A stretch of DNA of 9,398 bases. It comes from Pseudomonadota bacterium (GTDB lineage Bacteria; Pseudomonadota; Alphaproteobacteria; Rhizobiales; Xanthobacteraceae). The DNA lies in assembly GCA_023431725.1 (NCBI GenBank), contig JAEYVN010000538.1, positions 1 to 9,398 of the forward strand. Reading direction: 5' to 3'. Below are positions 1 through 7,259 of this stretch, piece after piece. Position 1 is the first letter of the stretch, and each line of letters opens with the position of its first letter. Made by a program: the position numbers and the translations under genes. The notes under the pieces were generated by a model. The model ran no database searches and was not told the DNA's origin. It saw nothing but the letters and a program-made list of their open reading frames with translations.

Positions 1-708
1 GCGGTAGATACCGATGATCCGATACAGCCACTCCCCGTCCGGAGTCATCTTGCCGGTCATGTCAGCCTGGATCTGCTACCGGTTGAAGCTGCCATACTGC
101 AGGCCGATCTCGCGATGCTCCTGTTCCTGCGGCCGTTTGGTGACGAGATTGATCAGCCCACCCGAGGGGCTATCGCCGAACAGCACCGATCCCGGACCCC
201 GCAGCACCTCGATCCGCGACAGCGTGAAGGGATCCGGCCGGGTCTGATTCCAGTATCCTCCATTCAGCAGACGCAAGCCGTCGAGATAGGTCACCGGCGT
301 TGTGCCTCGAACAAGCTCGCCGTCACTGCGCGTATCCGGGCCATAAGCATCGGCGTAAGTGCCCGGCACGTAGCGCAGGGCCTCCTGCACCGTCGTGGCA
401 CCCTGGTCCCTGATCGCCTCCGATGTCACCACCGATATGGACTGCGGAATTTCGCTGATCGGTGTGTCGGTCTTTGTACCGGCGGCACTGCGCGAAGCCA
501 CGTAGCCTTGGCCGGGGCCGTAGGCCGATTGCGGATCGTTGGCACCGGCGCCTGAGCCTTGGACCTCGATGGTGTCGAGCACGACCTGTGCTCGTCCTTC
601 CGCGCCGCCCATCACAGAGAGAAGAGCAACTCCCATTCCGGATGCCACGACATGAACGCTCGACTTGAATGCAGCCCTGCCCCGTAACGTCATCCGCCCT
701 CGCCCCAT
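1..708 (-). pseudogene. TonB-dependent siderophore receptor, 5' part, interrupted by an in-frame amber codon
   Basis: This is the N-terminal part of an outer-membrane ferric-siderophore receptor of the FhuA/FecA type, which imports iron chelates using TonB energy. Counting from the ATG at 708, residues 1-41 look like a signal peptide ending near GRAQ. A TonB-box-like DTIEV lies at 45-49. The plug domain spans about 81-192, with TPISEIPQSISVVT and RGPGSVLFGDSPSGGLINLV, both characteristic of the family. After QYGSFNR (residue 210) comes TAG (76-78), but the same frame then continues as QIQADMTGKMTPDGEWLYR to base 1, which is normal early-barrel sequence. The gene is therefore a nonsense-interrupted receptor whose barrel lies mostly outside the window; family members usually have about 700-800 residues. 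A second possible start is the ATG at 693, preceded by a GAGG-like ribosome site. A sequencing error or amber suppression cannot be excluded. Confidence 0.85.
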
Positions 709-973
709 TCCCGAACTTCACGGCGAGGCAAAAGCCAATGCACTCGCGCCTGCGACGAGATGCAGCGACGAGGGAGATCGAGTAAAGCGATTTTGGTTGG
801 ACGCGCCTGTTTCGCGCACGAATTCAGAGCGACGATGGCACGAATGCCACGAACTAGAATATTTTCAGTTTTGAATTGGTTGAATGAGAAACTGCAATCA
901 ATGTTTTACCCTCGGCATCCTTGCAATACATGCATTCAGGCGTCGCGATGAACGCGCCTGCGATGCGCTCTTT
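709..973 (-). promoter_or_regulatory. Non-coding region upstream of the TonB receptor gene
   Basis: No convincing gene lies in these 265 bases. An AT-rich patch at about 851-900 is the likely promoter zone for the receptor. On the minus strand TTCAAC (879-884) and TATTCT (856-861) are separated by 17 bases, but both match consensus poorly. Small dyads are present: TGGCA-CGAA-TGCCA (836-849) and CAGTTT (866-871) with AAACTG (889-894). The octamer CGCGCCTG occurs three times (near 745, 802 and 953). An iron-responsive operator would be expected here. CTAGAATATTTTCAG (854-868) resembles a Rhizobiales iron-control element only loosely, so I do not assign it. Confidence 0.3.
937..960 (-). terminator. 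Stem-loop just downstream of the TPR gene
   Basis: CAGGCG (937-942) pairs with CGCCTG (955-960). The stem extends by two more pairs if T943 is bulged, leaving a 7-base loop. It starts 13 bases past the stop codon of the TPR gene, where a 3' stem-loop is expected. No T-run follows on the minus strand, so it is not a classical intrinsic terminator; it may be a transcript-end stabiliser. Confidence 0.3.
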
Positions 974-3900
974 TTATTCCGCCACGCGTTTCGCAAGCGA
1001 TGCCGTTGGCGTCGGATCCGCAGCATTGCGCGATGATTGCTTCTGATCCCGTGGCTGCGCTTCACCCTGCGACATCGCGCCAATTTCCGGATAGCGGCCA
1101 CGCATATCGCGCAGGAAGGCATCGAGGGAATCGAACGCAGTGATTGTCTTTGCGAGGGCTCGAAACTCAGCGCCATTGGCTTCGTAGGGCGCGGTCGCGA
1201 CTTCGAATGCCCGCTTGTCGGGCCCTTCGTTCATCTTGGCTTCGTATTTTTCGCGCAGCCGCCGCGAACCAATCGTGTCACCGCTCAAGGCATAGCCAAT
1301 GGCGGCACGCAGGATATCGGACCGCTCAGTATCCGACAGCGGCGCGAAATTCCGCCACCGCTCGCCATGCAACAGTTCAAGCTGTTCTGATGCATCGCCG
1401 AAGCGCTTGGCCGACCACATGATATCCGCACGCAAGCGTATAGCCTCGCGGCTGTCCATATTGCCGATGACTTCCAGCGCCAATTCGTGCCGCCCTATAT
1501 CCGAGACGGCACGTGCCTCCAGCAGCATCCGAAGCTGTCGCAACTCGGTCGGCAGTTCGGCGGTCCGCGTTGCACGCAACACGGCTTGGGCACGATCCGG
1601 CTTGTGATCCATCAGGTAGATGACCGCAAGACGCGTGGCAATCTGCGCACGGGCGGCTCCCTGAAGACGATTGTCCACCTGATGCTGCAGCAGCTCAGCG
1701 GCCTGGGGCAGCAGATCAACAGAAACCAGTCTGTCGGCCAGACGTCGGATCATCTCGTCGCCGCGACGTCCGATCGGCGTGAGTTCGCGGAAGTCATAAA
1801 ACATGCTGAGCGCTTCGACCGCCGGCAGGGTATCGGCCTTCCCAGCCAGGAACAGCGAGTCGAAGGTCACGACCGCCTCATCCTGGATCCGCCGCGTCAT
1901 TTCGGCATTCGGGTGGGCCTTGAGCGCCGACCGCATGACGTAGAACGCATCCCGAAAGCGTCGTTCCTCGGTGTAGAGGCGTGCCAGGTTATGCAGCGCT
2001 TCGATCTCGGTTTCGTCGCCGCGCCACAGGGTGGTCAGCGTCTCGAGCTCGCCAATCAATTCCGGCCGCTTCAGATCACCGGTTTCATAACGCAGGACCA
2101 GGCTGCGCAACTGTCCCTCCGCCGCCGACTTGCGATCCGGGGAATCCGCAGCCACGCGATAATTGCGCAATGCATCTGCATTCTTGCCAAGGCCCTGCGC
2201 AAGACGCCCCTGCAGGACAGCCATGGCCGGCTGCATTTCCGATGGCGTGCCGAGCAAATCGAATTCGACCAGCGTTGTCTGGGCGGAGGCATAATCCCGC
2301 GTCTCGATCGAGGAGCGCACCGACTCCATCAACGCAATCCGCTGGAGCTCGACCGGCAGAACCGTAATCGCGGCTTCAATGTTCCTGAACTCCTTGCGCG
2401 CCTCTTCCCAACGGCCCAGACGGGCTTTGGCCATCGCACGCCACAGCGGCGCATCGTGCAAATCGCCTAGCAGTGGATTGTTCAGCTCTTTCAGAGCGTC
2501 GTTCGGTCTATTGAGCATCAGCAACGCAACTGCGCGCAGAATCAAACCGGAAGGATCCTCCGATGTCGGACGATCATCGGCCAGAGCGACATCCAGCACG
2601 CCTTTTGCTTCGGAGAACATATCGCGAGACAGGTAAAAACGGGCCAGGTCAAAACGCGACGCGGTTCGTTTGGCCTCGCTGGAATCGGCCGCGGTCGCAA
2701 TCAGGCTGTTCTGGCGATCGGCGAGGTTTGCCTGACGATCGTATCCCCACAATTGCGGATCAAGGATCACCGGACGGTACGCGGCCGTGCCGCGCGCGGA
2801 CGCGCCGCCTCCTGAAAGAGTCAGACCGGTTGGCCGACCAATGACGATGTTATTCGCCGCCACTTCCACCTGAAGGTCGTCGGCCAGGGGCTGCAACGCC
2901 ACCCCTTGCGTCGACGCCAGAGCGCGGAATTCGACAAAGTCCTGTGGGTTGATGAAGCCACGCGCCGGCGCCATGGCGGTCACGACCAGAAGACTGTCGC
3001 CAGTGTCCGGGTCTGCGACGCGATGCAATTCACGGGCATTTTCGAGCGGTACGACGATAGTCGGACGTGCCGTCTCGGACACGCTGCGCGACACTGCCAG
3101 TGGCGTCGTCGGTTCGACGATATTGTCGCCGATGGTTACAACCCAGTTTGCGCCATCAGCCGCCGCACTGACAAGCCGCGGACGATCCAGCATCAGCCGG
3201 ATAATATAGCCGTCCGGCAAAGCCGTGCCCTGCGCATAACGAACAATCGAACTCGCTTCACCGGAGAGCCCGGCGATGTCGACCTTGTTGCGGGTGTCGA
3301 ACACAAGCCACAGCGCTCCCGCGCGCCGGAAGATCGCCGCCGACGTCGGCGTCTGGAACGGAAATGTCAGTTGCAGGCTCTCGCCTTGGCGGCGAACCAC
3401 AGCGGCAATGTTACCTTGCTCCGCGCCGGGAGTCGCTCCATGCGCAGCGACCGCTTGCACCGACCGATCTTGTACCGGCTTTTCCGGCGCGGCCTTCTCT
3501 TGCAAAACAGTCGCCGGACGCGCCTGGCCCTGAGGCATAGCCGTTGGTGGCGTGGCTGTCGATTGCATCTGGTTTGCCGGCTGCGCGTTTGTGGTGGTCG
3601 CAGGTTGCGGTGCGGTCAGCGACTTCGCAGCGGCTTCGGATTGTGCCGGCGTGGGGGCCTGTGCGGCTTGCGACACATCCAGAGCAGCGAGTGATCCCGG
3701 TTTGGGATCCGCCTCCGTGCCAAATCTGCTGACATCGTCCGTGCGACTTGGCGCAGCTGGCACAGCGACAGCTTCCTTGGCATCCGACGCACCTATATCG
3801 ACGATATAGTTTCGATCTTCCCGGAACATCCGCACGTCAGCCTTGCCGGATAGAGCAAAGCGAACGGAAACCGCGTCATTCTGATCGAAACTCTCGATCG

Positions 3901-4594
3901 CCTTCACAGTGGACGGCAGCGACGTCTTGATCTCGCCGAAGTCGAATTTCACCCTGGCGCCGAAGACCAGCGTGACGTCGTCTACGCCCCGATCGCTCGT
4001 GACCGAAATGACTTCCGGGAGTTCGAAAACATAACGCGTGAATGTGGGCTGGGTCGCAAGTCTTACGCGCGCTTTCTTTTCATTCTTCACGGCAAGCTGA
4101 CGCTGACTGCGAAGAGTGCGCTCCGCTTCACGGGCGCGACGCGACAGCTCCTCAATGACGTCCTTTGGCAAGCCAGGAGCAAGCCCCGTCCAAGTTGACG
4201 GCAACAGATCGATATAAACCCGCTCTCCGGCGGCCATCGAGTTTACCGTCGCCATGCGTGTCAGCGAAAAGCGAAAGCCGCGACCATCCGGGTCGCGCCG
4301 CGCAACGCCGACGATATTGGGGAGTGAGGACTGCAGTTTTCCGAGATCGATATCGACCGGCCGCTTGAAGGAGACAACAACGATACCTCCGGCGACATTG
4401 ACGTCGGATTCGACCTCCTCGACGAGGTGCAGGAGAATGCGAACGAAGCCGTTCGACTGATCGATCTGAACTTCGCCAGGAACGGCCTGAGCGTGAACGG
4501 TCGAGGTGCCACCGAGCAACGCGAAAAGGCCTATCGCCGTCGCCGTTAATACGGTCATACCGGACCGCCACGCGTTCTGCGTCAGTCGGCCCAT
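974..4594 (-). CDS. Large exported TPR protein with AMIN-like beta segments, in the flagellar motor cluster
   Basis: This is a 1206-residue protein that I recognise only at domain level. The start at 4594 is preceded by GAGGG seven bases upstream. Residues 1-37 form a clear Sec signal peptide (hydrophobic 13-29, cleavage near VHAQA), so the mature protein should be periplasmic. Three beta-rich segments look alike and recall AMIN domains: about 48-132, 184-267 and 400-490. They share patterns such as VVVSFKRPVDIDLGKLQSSLP and VTLVFGARVKFDFGEIKTSLP. A charged helix lies at 140-175. A proline/alanine/glutamine-rich linker covers about 275-395. From about 640 to 1160 the sequence is helical and TPR-like (ARFYLSRDMFSEAKGVLDVAL, ARLYTEERRFRDAFYVMRSAL). 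The gene follows motE with its own CtrA-type box upstream. I infer a periplasmic scaffold linked to the motor or stator. An unrelated envelope function is possible. Confidence 0.8.
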   Translation of the reverse strand: MGRLTQNAWRSGMTVLTATAIGLFALLGGTSTVHAQAVPGEVQIDQSNGFVRILLHLVEEVESDVNVAGGIVVVSFKRPVDIDLGKLQSSLPNIVGVARRDPDGRGFRFSLTRMATVNSMAAGERVYIDLLPSTWTGLAPGLPKDVIEELSRRAREAERTLRSQRQLAVKNEKKARVRLATQPTFTRYVFELPEVISVTSDRGVDDVTLVFGARVKFDFGEIKTSLPSTVKAIESFDQNDAVSVRFALSGKADVRMFREDRNYIVDIGASDAKEAVAVPAAPSRTDDVSRFGTEADPKPGSLAALDVSQAAQAPTPAQSEAAAKSLTAPQPATTTNAQPANQMQSTATPPTAMPQGQARPATVLQEKAAPEKPVQDRSVQAVAAHGATPGAEQGNIAAVVRRQGESLQLTFPFQTPTSAAIFRRAGALWLVFDTRNKVDIAGLSGEASSIVRYAQGTALPDGYIIRLMLDRPRLVSAAADGANWVVTIGDNIVEPTTPLAVSRSVSETARPTIVVPLENARELHRVADPDTGDSLLVVTAMAPARGFINPQDFVEFRALASTQGVALQPLADDLQVEVAANNIVIGRPTGLTLSGGGASARGTAAYRPVILDPQLWGYDRQANLADRQNSLIATAADSSEAKRTASRFDLARFYLSRDMFSEAKGVLDVALADDRPTSEDPSGLILRAVALLMLNRPNDALKELNNPLLGDLHDAPLWRAMAKARLGRWEEARKEFRNIEAAITVLPVELQRIALMESVRSSIETRDYASAQTTLVEFDLLGTPSEMQPAMAVLQGRLAQGLGKNADALRNYRVAADSPDRKSAAEGQLRSLVLRYETGDLKRPELIGELETLTTLWRGDETEIEALHNLARLYTEERRFRDAFYVMRSALKAHPNAEMTRRIQDEAVVTFDSLFLAGKADTLPAVEALSMFYDFRELTPIGRRGDEMIRRLADRLVSVDLLPQAAELLQHQVDNRLQGAARAQIATRLAVIYLMDHKPDRAQAVLRATRTAELPTELRQLRMLLEARAVSDIGRHELALEVIGNMDSREAIRLRADIMWSAKRFGDASEQLELLHGERWRNFAPLSDTERSDILRAAIGYALSGDTIGSRRLREKYEAKMNEGPDKRAFEVATAPYEANGAEFRALAKTITAFDSLDAFLRDMRGRYPEIGAMSQGEAQPRDQKQSSRNAADPTPTASLAKRVAE

Positions 4595-4650
4595 GGCCCG
4601 ACCCTCATACTGCTTGCGTCAAAAATAAAACAATCGAACACGGCAAAAGC

Positions 4651-4677
4651 TAACGGTCAGCAATTAAGCCACCGTTA
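4651..4677. repeat. Inverted repeat TAACGGT-N13-ACCGTTA between motE and the TPR gene
   Basis: Two perfect 7-base arms (4651-4657 and 4671-4677) flank a 13-base spacer in the 93-base gap. The right arm overlaps the CtrA-type box. Read on the minus strand it could be an operator or a weak transcript hairpin after motE. T-rich sequence (TTTTATTTTT) comes only later, so a terminator role is doubtful. Confidence 0.4.
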
Positions 4678-4678
4678 A
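4664..4678 (-). promoter_or_regulatory. CtrA-type box TTAA-N7-TTAA upstream of the TPR gene
   Basis: TTAA at 4664-4667 and TTAA at 4675-4678 are separated by exactly 7 bases, matching the full binding motif of CtrA, the alphaproteobacterial cell-cycle and flagellar regulator. It lies 70 bases upstream of the TPR start and 9 bases past the motE stop. This spacing allows a CtrA-controlled promoter driving the TPR gene independently of the fliL operon. The motif is seen; binding is inferred. Confidence 0.6.
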
Positions 4679-4687
4679 CCCTGTTGA

Positions 4688-5557
4688 TCATGAGCCGTTT
4701 GAACGGCCCTCGATCTTGGGCAGTTCACCGGCGCCTGAACGCCGTGCCTTGCCATTATCCTGATAGCTGCTCGCCAGTTCGACAGTCAGGCGCTGAGCAC
4801 TCTCGGGCGTCATCTGCGCCATGATGTCGGACATGCGACGTGGCTGGATCATCTTCGCCACTTCCGTCGCGAGCTTGATATCGAGCCGGTCGAAAATCTT
4901 GGCCGCGTCCTTCGCCTTCATGTTCTCGTACATCATGACGAGATTCTTCAGACGCTCTTTCTCCGCATCTTCCTTTTGTTGTGTCGCGGCGACGATGCGG
5001 GCCTCGGCATCCTTCAGGTCGTTGATCTTTGTCTCAAGCCGCTGCTCCGCGGCCTTCAGCAACGTGTCACGCATGTCGAGTTCGTTCTGGCGTTTCTCGA
5101 GTTCGTGTCGCCGCTCAGACAAGCGCTCAAGCAAGGCCCGCTCGGAGGCGGATGTCGGGTTCGCATCGACCTGAACCATTGTGCCGTTGGCGGGCGCTTT
5201 GCGCTGCACCGCCTCAAGCGGCGCATTCTCGACCGCACCATCCTTCGGCGCGTCCTTGTTCTGAGCGTCCTTGTTCTGAGTATCCTTGGATTTCGCCGCA
5301 ACCGATCCGGTCACTTCGGGATATCCACCCTGGAGCGACGGCACATGCCGTTCATCCTCTCGCACGACCGGCACCGGACGGGCGGCGATGGTCCTCATCT
5401 CCGCATCGCGCTGAGCGCGATCGACAATAGCCTGATGCCCCGCGCCCAGTGTGTAGCCACCATCCATGATGATGCCCGTCAGCTTGAGCGCGAGCAATCC
5501 ACCCGCAGCGATCAAGACGATCGGAATCAGCCGGATCTTCTGCAGGAAGTCATTCAT
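4688..5557 (-). CDS. motE: MotE-like flagellar motor protein with MgtE-N-like C-terminal domain
   Basis: This 289-residue protein matches the MotE family. In Sinorhizobium, MotE is a periplasmic chaperone for the motor protein MotC. Residues 9-30 form a hydrophobic segment (IRLIPIVLIAAGGLLALKL), either a membrane anchor or an uncleaved signal. Residues 35-135 are low-complexity and contain a short NKDAQ repeat. About 137-205 is a strong coiled coil (RRHELEKRQNELDMRDTLL). About 206-265 resembles the MgtE N-terminal helical domain (YENMKAKDAAKIFDRLD, IMAQMTPESAQRLTVELA), as expected for this family. The ATG at 5557 overlaps the preceding stop as ATGA, which implies translational coupling. The position behind fliL-fliM-DUF6468 supports a motor role. 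The symbol is by family; the function of this particular protein is inferred. Confidence 0.82.
   Translation of the reverse strand: MNDFLQKIRLIPIVLIAAGGLLALKLTGIIMDGGYTLGAGHQAIVDRAQRDAEMRTIAARPVPVVREDERHVPSLQGGYPEVTGSVAAKSKDTQNKDAQNKDAPKDGAVENAPLEAVQRKAPANGTMVQVDANPTSASERALLERLSERRHELEKRQNELDMRDTLLKAAEQRLETKINDLKDAEARIVAATQQKEDAEKERLKNLVMMYENMKAKDAAKIFDRLDIKLATEVAKMIQPRRMSDIMAQMTPESAQRLTVELASSYQDNGKARRSGAGELPKIEGRSNGS
5250..5279. repeat. motE: 15-base tandem repeat, two perfect copies, inside motE
   Basis: GCGTCCTTGTTCTGA occurs twice head to tail (5250-5264, 5265-5279), with a decayed further unit at 5280. The length is a multiple of three, so it adds the pentapeptide NKDAQ in frame and gives KDTQ-NKDAQ-NKDA-PKDG in the disordered linker between membrane segment and coiled coil. 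It is likely a slippage-prone length-variable site. Confidence 0.85.
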
Positions 5558-6027
5558 GCCGCGCGACCATTCACTCGGGCCATCGCCCGTTCGGCGAGCG
5601 CCTGGGCCGCCGCCACGACGGACTTCGTGTCCTGGGACCTTGCATCATCCCTGCGGGCGACAGGCTCGGGCTTGCTCGTCGCCGCATCACCTGCCAGCAA
5701 TTTGTTGGCATAGGCGAGCTTGCGGAGGCGGTTCAGCACGTCTTCACCTGCCTTGAGATGGCCAGCCATCGCCGTGCAATAGGCTTCGGATTCGCGCAGA
5801 CGCACGCCGAGCGTGTCATCGGCCTCTTTTGCTGTGAGCTTCAGACCCCCGATGGCGCGTTCGGCCTTTTCGGTCGCCATCACAAGTTCGACGATACTGG
5901 CCTTCATCAGCTTTTCGTCGGCCTTCAGTTGGCCGATTTGCTTGTTGAGACGTGCGCAATACAAAATCGTCAGAAACAACAGAACCGAGACAAGGCTCTC
6001 AATCATCAGTCCAAAATTGTAGCTCAC
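5554..6027 (-). CDS. DUF6468-like membrane-anchored coiled-coil protein of the flagellar operon
   Basis: This 157-residue protein has no assigned function that I know of. I place it in DUF6468 by its position between fliM and motE and its layout. Residues 7-24 form one membrane helix (LMIESLVSVLLFLTILYC). About 26-112 is a long charged amphipathic helix or coiled coil. A short polar linker (114-135) and an alanine-rich terminal helix (136-152) follow. There are two cysteines, C24 at the membrane edge and C84 in the coil. The start is GTG at 6027, overlapping the fliM stop as GTGA; the stop overlaps the motE start as ATGA. Such tight coupling suggests matched expression with FliM and MotE. A small inner-membrane component or chaperone of the motor is plausible, but this is inference. 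Confidence 0.75.
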   Translation of the reverse strand: MSYNFGLMIESLVSVLLFLTILYCARLNKQIGQLKADEKLMKASIVELVMATEKAERAIGGLKLTAKEADDTLGVRLRESEAYCTAMAGHLKAGEDVLNRLRKLAYANKLLAGDAATSKPEPVARRDDARSQDTKSVVAAAQALAERAMARVNGRAA

Positions 6028-7247
6028 GGTGCCTCCAGGCGCTTTCTAGAATCGTCGGCATTCTCGAACATGGCGTAGGTCATTTTCGGCTTGCGCAGGT
6101 GCTTGGACACCCGAACCGAAATGCGGTCGCCGACCCTGCCCATCCGGCCTTCCGTCAGAGAAACATCGCCACAGCGCACCGTGATTTGCGCATCCGGCCG
6201 GATTTCCAGCGGCAACGTATCGCCGACCTTCAATTCCATGATCTGACGCAGCGGCAGCTTGGCTTCATACAGCACGGCATCAACACTGACCGCCGCCTGC
6301 CCGATCTCGGTGGCCAGATGCTCTTCCCAGATCTGGTCGCGTCCGAATTTTTCACCCATGAACATCTGCAGCAGAACGCCGCGGATCGGTTCGATGGTCG
6401 CATAAGGCAGGAGGATCTCGGCGGTGCCGCCGCGATCTTCCATATCGATGCGCAGCCGGATCAGGATCGCTGCATTGGCCGGCCGTGTGATCGCGGCAAA
6501 GCGCGGATTGCTTTCAATACGGTCGATATTGAACTTCACCGGCGAGAGAGGCTTGAAGGCCAGTTCCGCGTCGGCGAGGATCAACTCCACCATGCGCTTG
6601 ACGAGATTGGTTTCGATCGTCGTGTAGGGGCGGCCCTCGACCCGGGTCATGCCCGAGCCGCGACGACCGCCCAGCAGCACATCGATCATCGAATAGATCA
6701 GGCTGGAATTGACGGTGACGAGCCCGAAATTCTCCCACTCCTCGGCCTTGAAGACGGACAGGACAGTCGGCAGCGGGATCGAGTTGATATAGTCGCCGAA
6801 GCGCACCGAGGTGATGCGATCCAGCGAGACTTCTACGTTATCGGAGGTGAAGTTGCGCAGCGAGGTCGTCAGCAACCGGACAAGGCGGTCGAAGACGATT
6901 TCGAGCATCGGCAGACGCTCGTAAGACACCATCGCGCTATCGATGATGGCGCGAATGCCGGAATTGTCGTTGAGGTTGACGTCAGCCAGACTGAAGCCGA
7001 GCAGACTATCGATTTCATCCTGATTGAGGACGCGCTCGGCGCTGCCCTTCGGGCTGACCTTGCTTTCATCGATCATCGCGGCCCAGGCGCTGCCGCCATC
7101 GGACGACGCACTCACCTCGGAGCCGTTTGGCTGTGCTGCGGCCGGCGGCATTGCAGCCATCACATCCTGAACGTCGCCACCGGCTTCCTTAGGAAGGCCC
7201 CACTCCGCTGCAAGTGCTTCCCGATCGACCTGATCATTACCATTCAT
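6024..7247 (-). CDS. fliM: Flagellar motor switch protein FliM
   Basis: FliM forms the middle of the cytoplasmic C-ring, binds FliG and FliN and receives phosphorylated CheY to switch rotation. The 407-residue product has the CheY-binding motif VLNQDEIDSLLG at 73-84, the middle domain from about 95 to 300 with the GG-x-x-G loop LLGGRRGSG (191-199) that contacts FliG, and a C-terminal SpoA/FliN-like domain at about 320-385 (LKVGDTLPLEI, GRVGDRISVRVSKHL). In well-studied FliM the CheY motif is at the extreme N-terminus; here a 70-residue extension precedes it, including LAAEWG (11-16). The start at 7247 lies 12 bases after the fliL stop and lacks a strong ribosome site, so coupling is likely. 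A start just before the CheY motif cannot be fully excluded. Confidence 0.95.
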   Translation of the reverse strand: MNGNDQVDREALAAEWGLPKEAGGDVQDVMAAMPPAAAQPNGSEVSASSDGGSAWAAMIDESKVSPKGSAERVLNQDEIDSLLGFSLADVNLNDNSGIRAIIDSAMVSYERLPMLEIVFDRLVRLLTTSLRNFTSDNVEVSLDRITSVRFGDYINSIPLPTVLSVFKAEEWENFGLVTVNSSLIYSMIDVLLGGRRGSGMTRVEGRPYTTIETNLVKRMVELILADAELAFKPLSPVKFNIDRIESNPRFAAITRPANAAILIRLRIDMEDRGGTAEILLPYATIEPIRGVLLQMFMGEKFGRDQIWEEHLATEIGQAAVSVDAVLYEAKLPLRQIMELKVGDTLPLEIRPDAQITVRCGDVSLTEGRMGRVGDRISVRVSKHLRKPKMTYAMFENADDSRKRLEAP

Positions 7248-7259
7248 TGATCAATACCG

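Noticed and set aside
836..851. TGGCACG resembling the -24 part of a sigma-54 promoter
   Set aside because: The following GC is only 7 bases after the GG, not 10, and no gene on the plus strand follows.
854..868. Possible Irr/iron-control element before the TonB receptor
   Set aside because: Only one half resembles TTAGAA and the palindrome has several mismatches.
1487..2470. 327-codon open frame on the plus strand
   Set aside because: It is antisense to the TPR half of the large exported protein, with no domain or ribosome site evidence.
2906..3694. 262-codon open frame on the plus strand
   Set aside because: It is an arginine-rich shadow opposite the central part of the large exported protein.
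4601..4650. T-rich stretch on the minus strand as an intrinsic terminator after motE
   Set aside because: The T-run is well separated from the only good stem, so it does not fit a rho-independent terminator.
5952..7250. 432-codon open frame on the plus strand
   Set aside because: It is the antisense shadow of fliM; its product is a glutamine/aspartate/arginine/histidine mix without domains.
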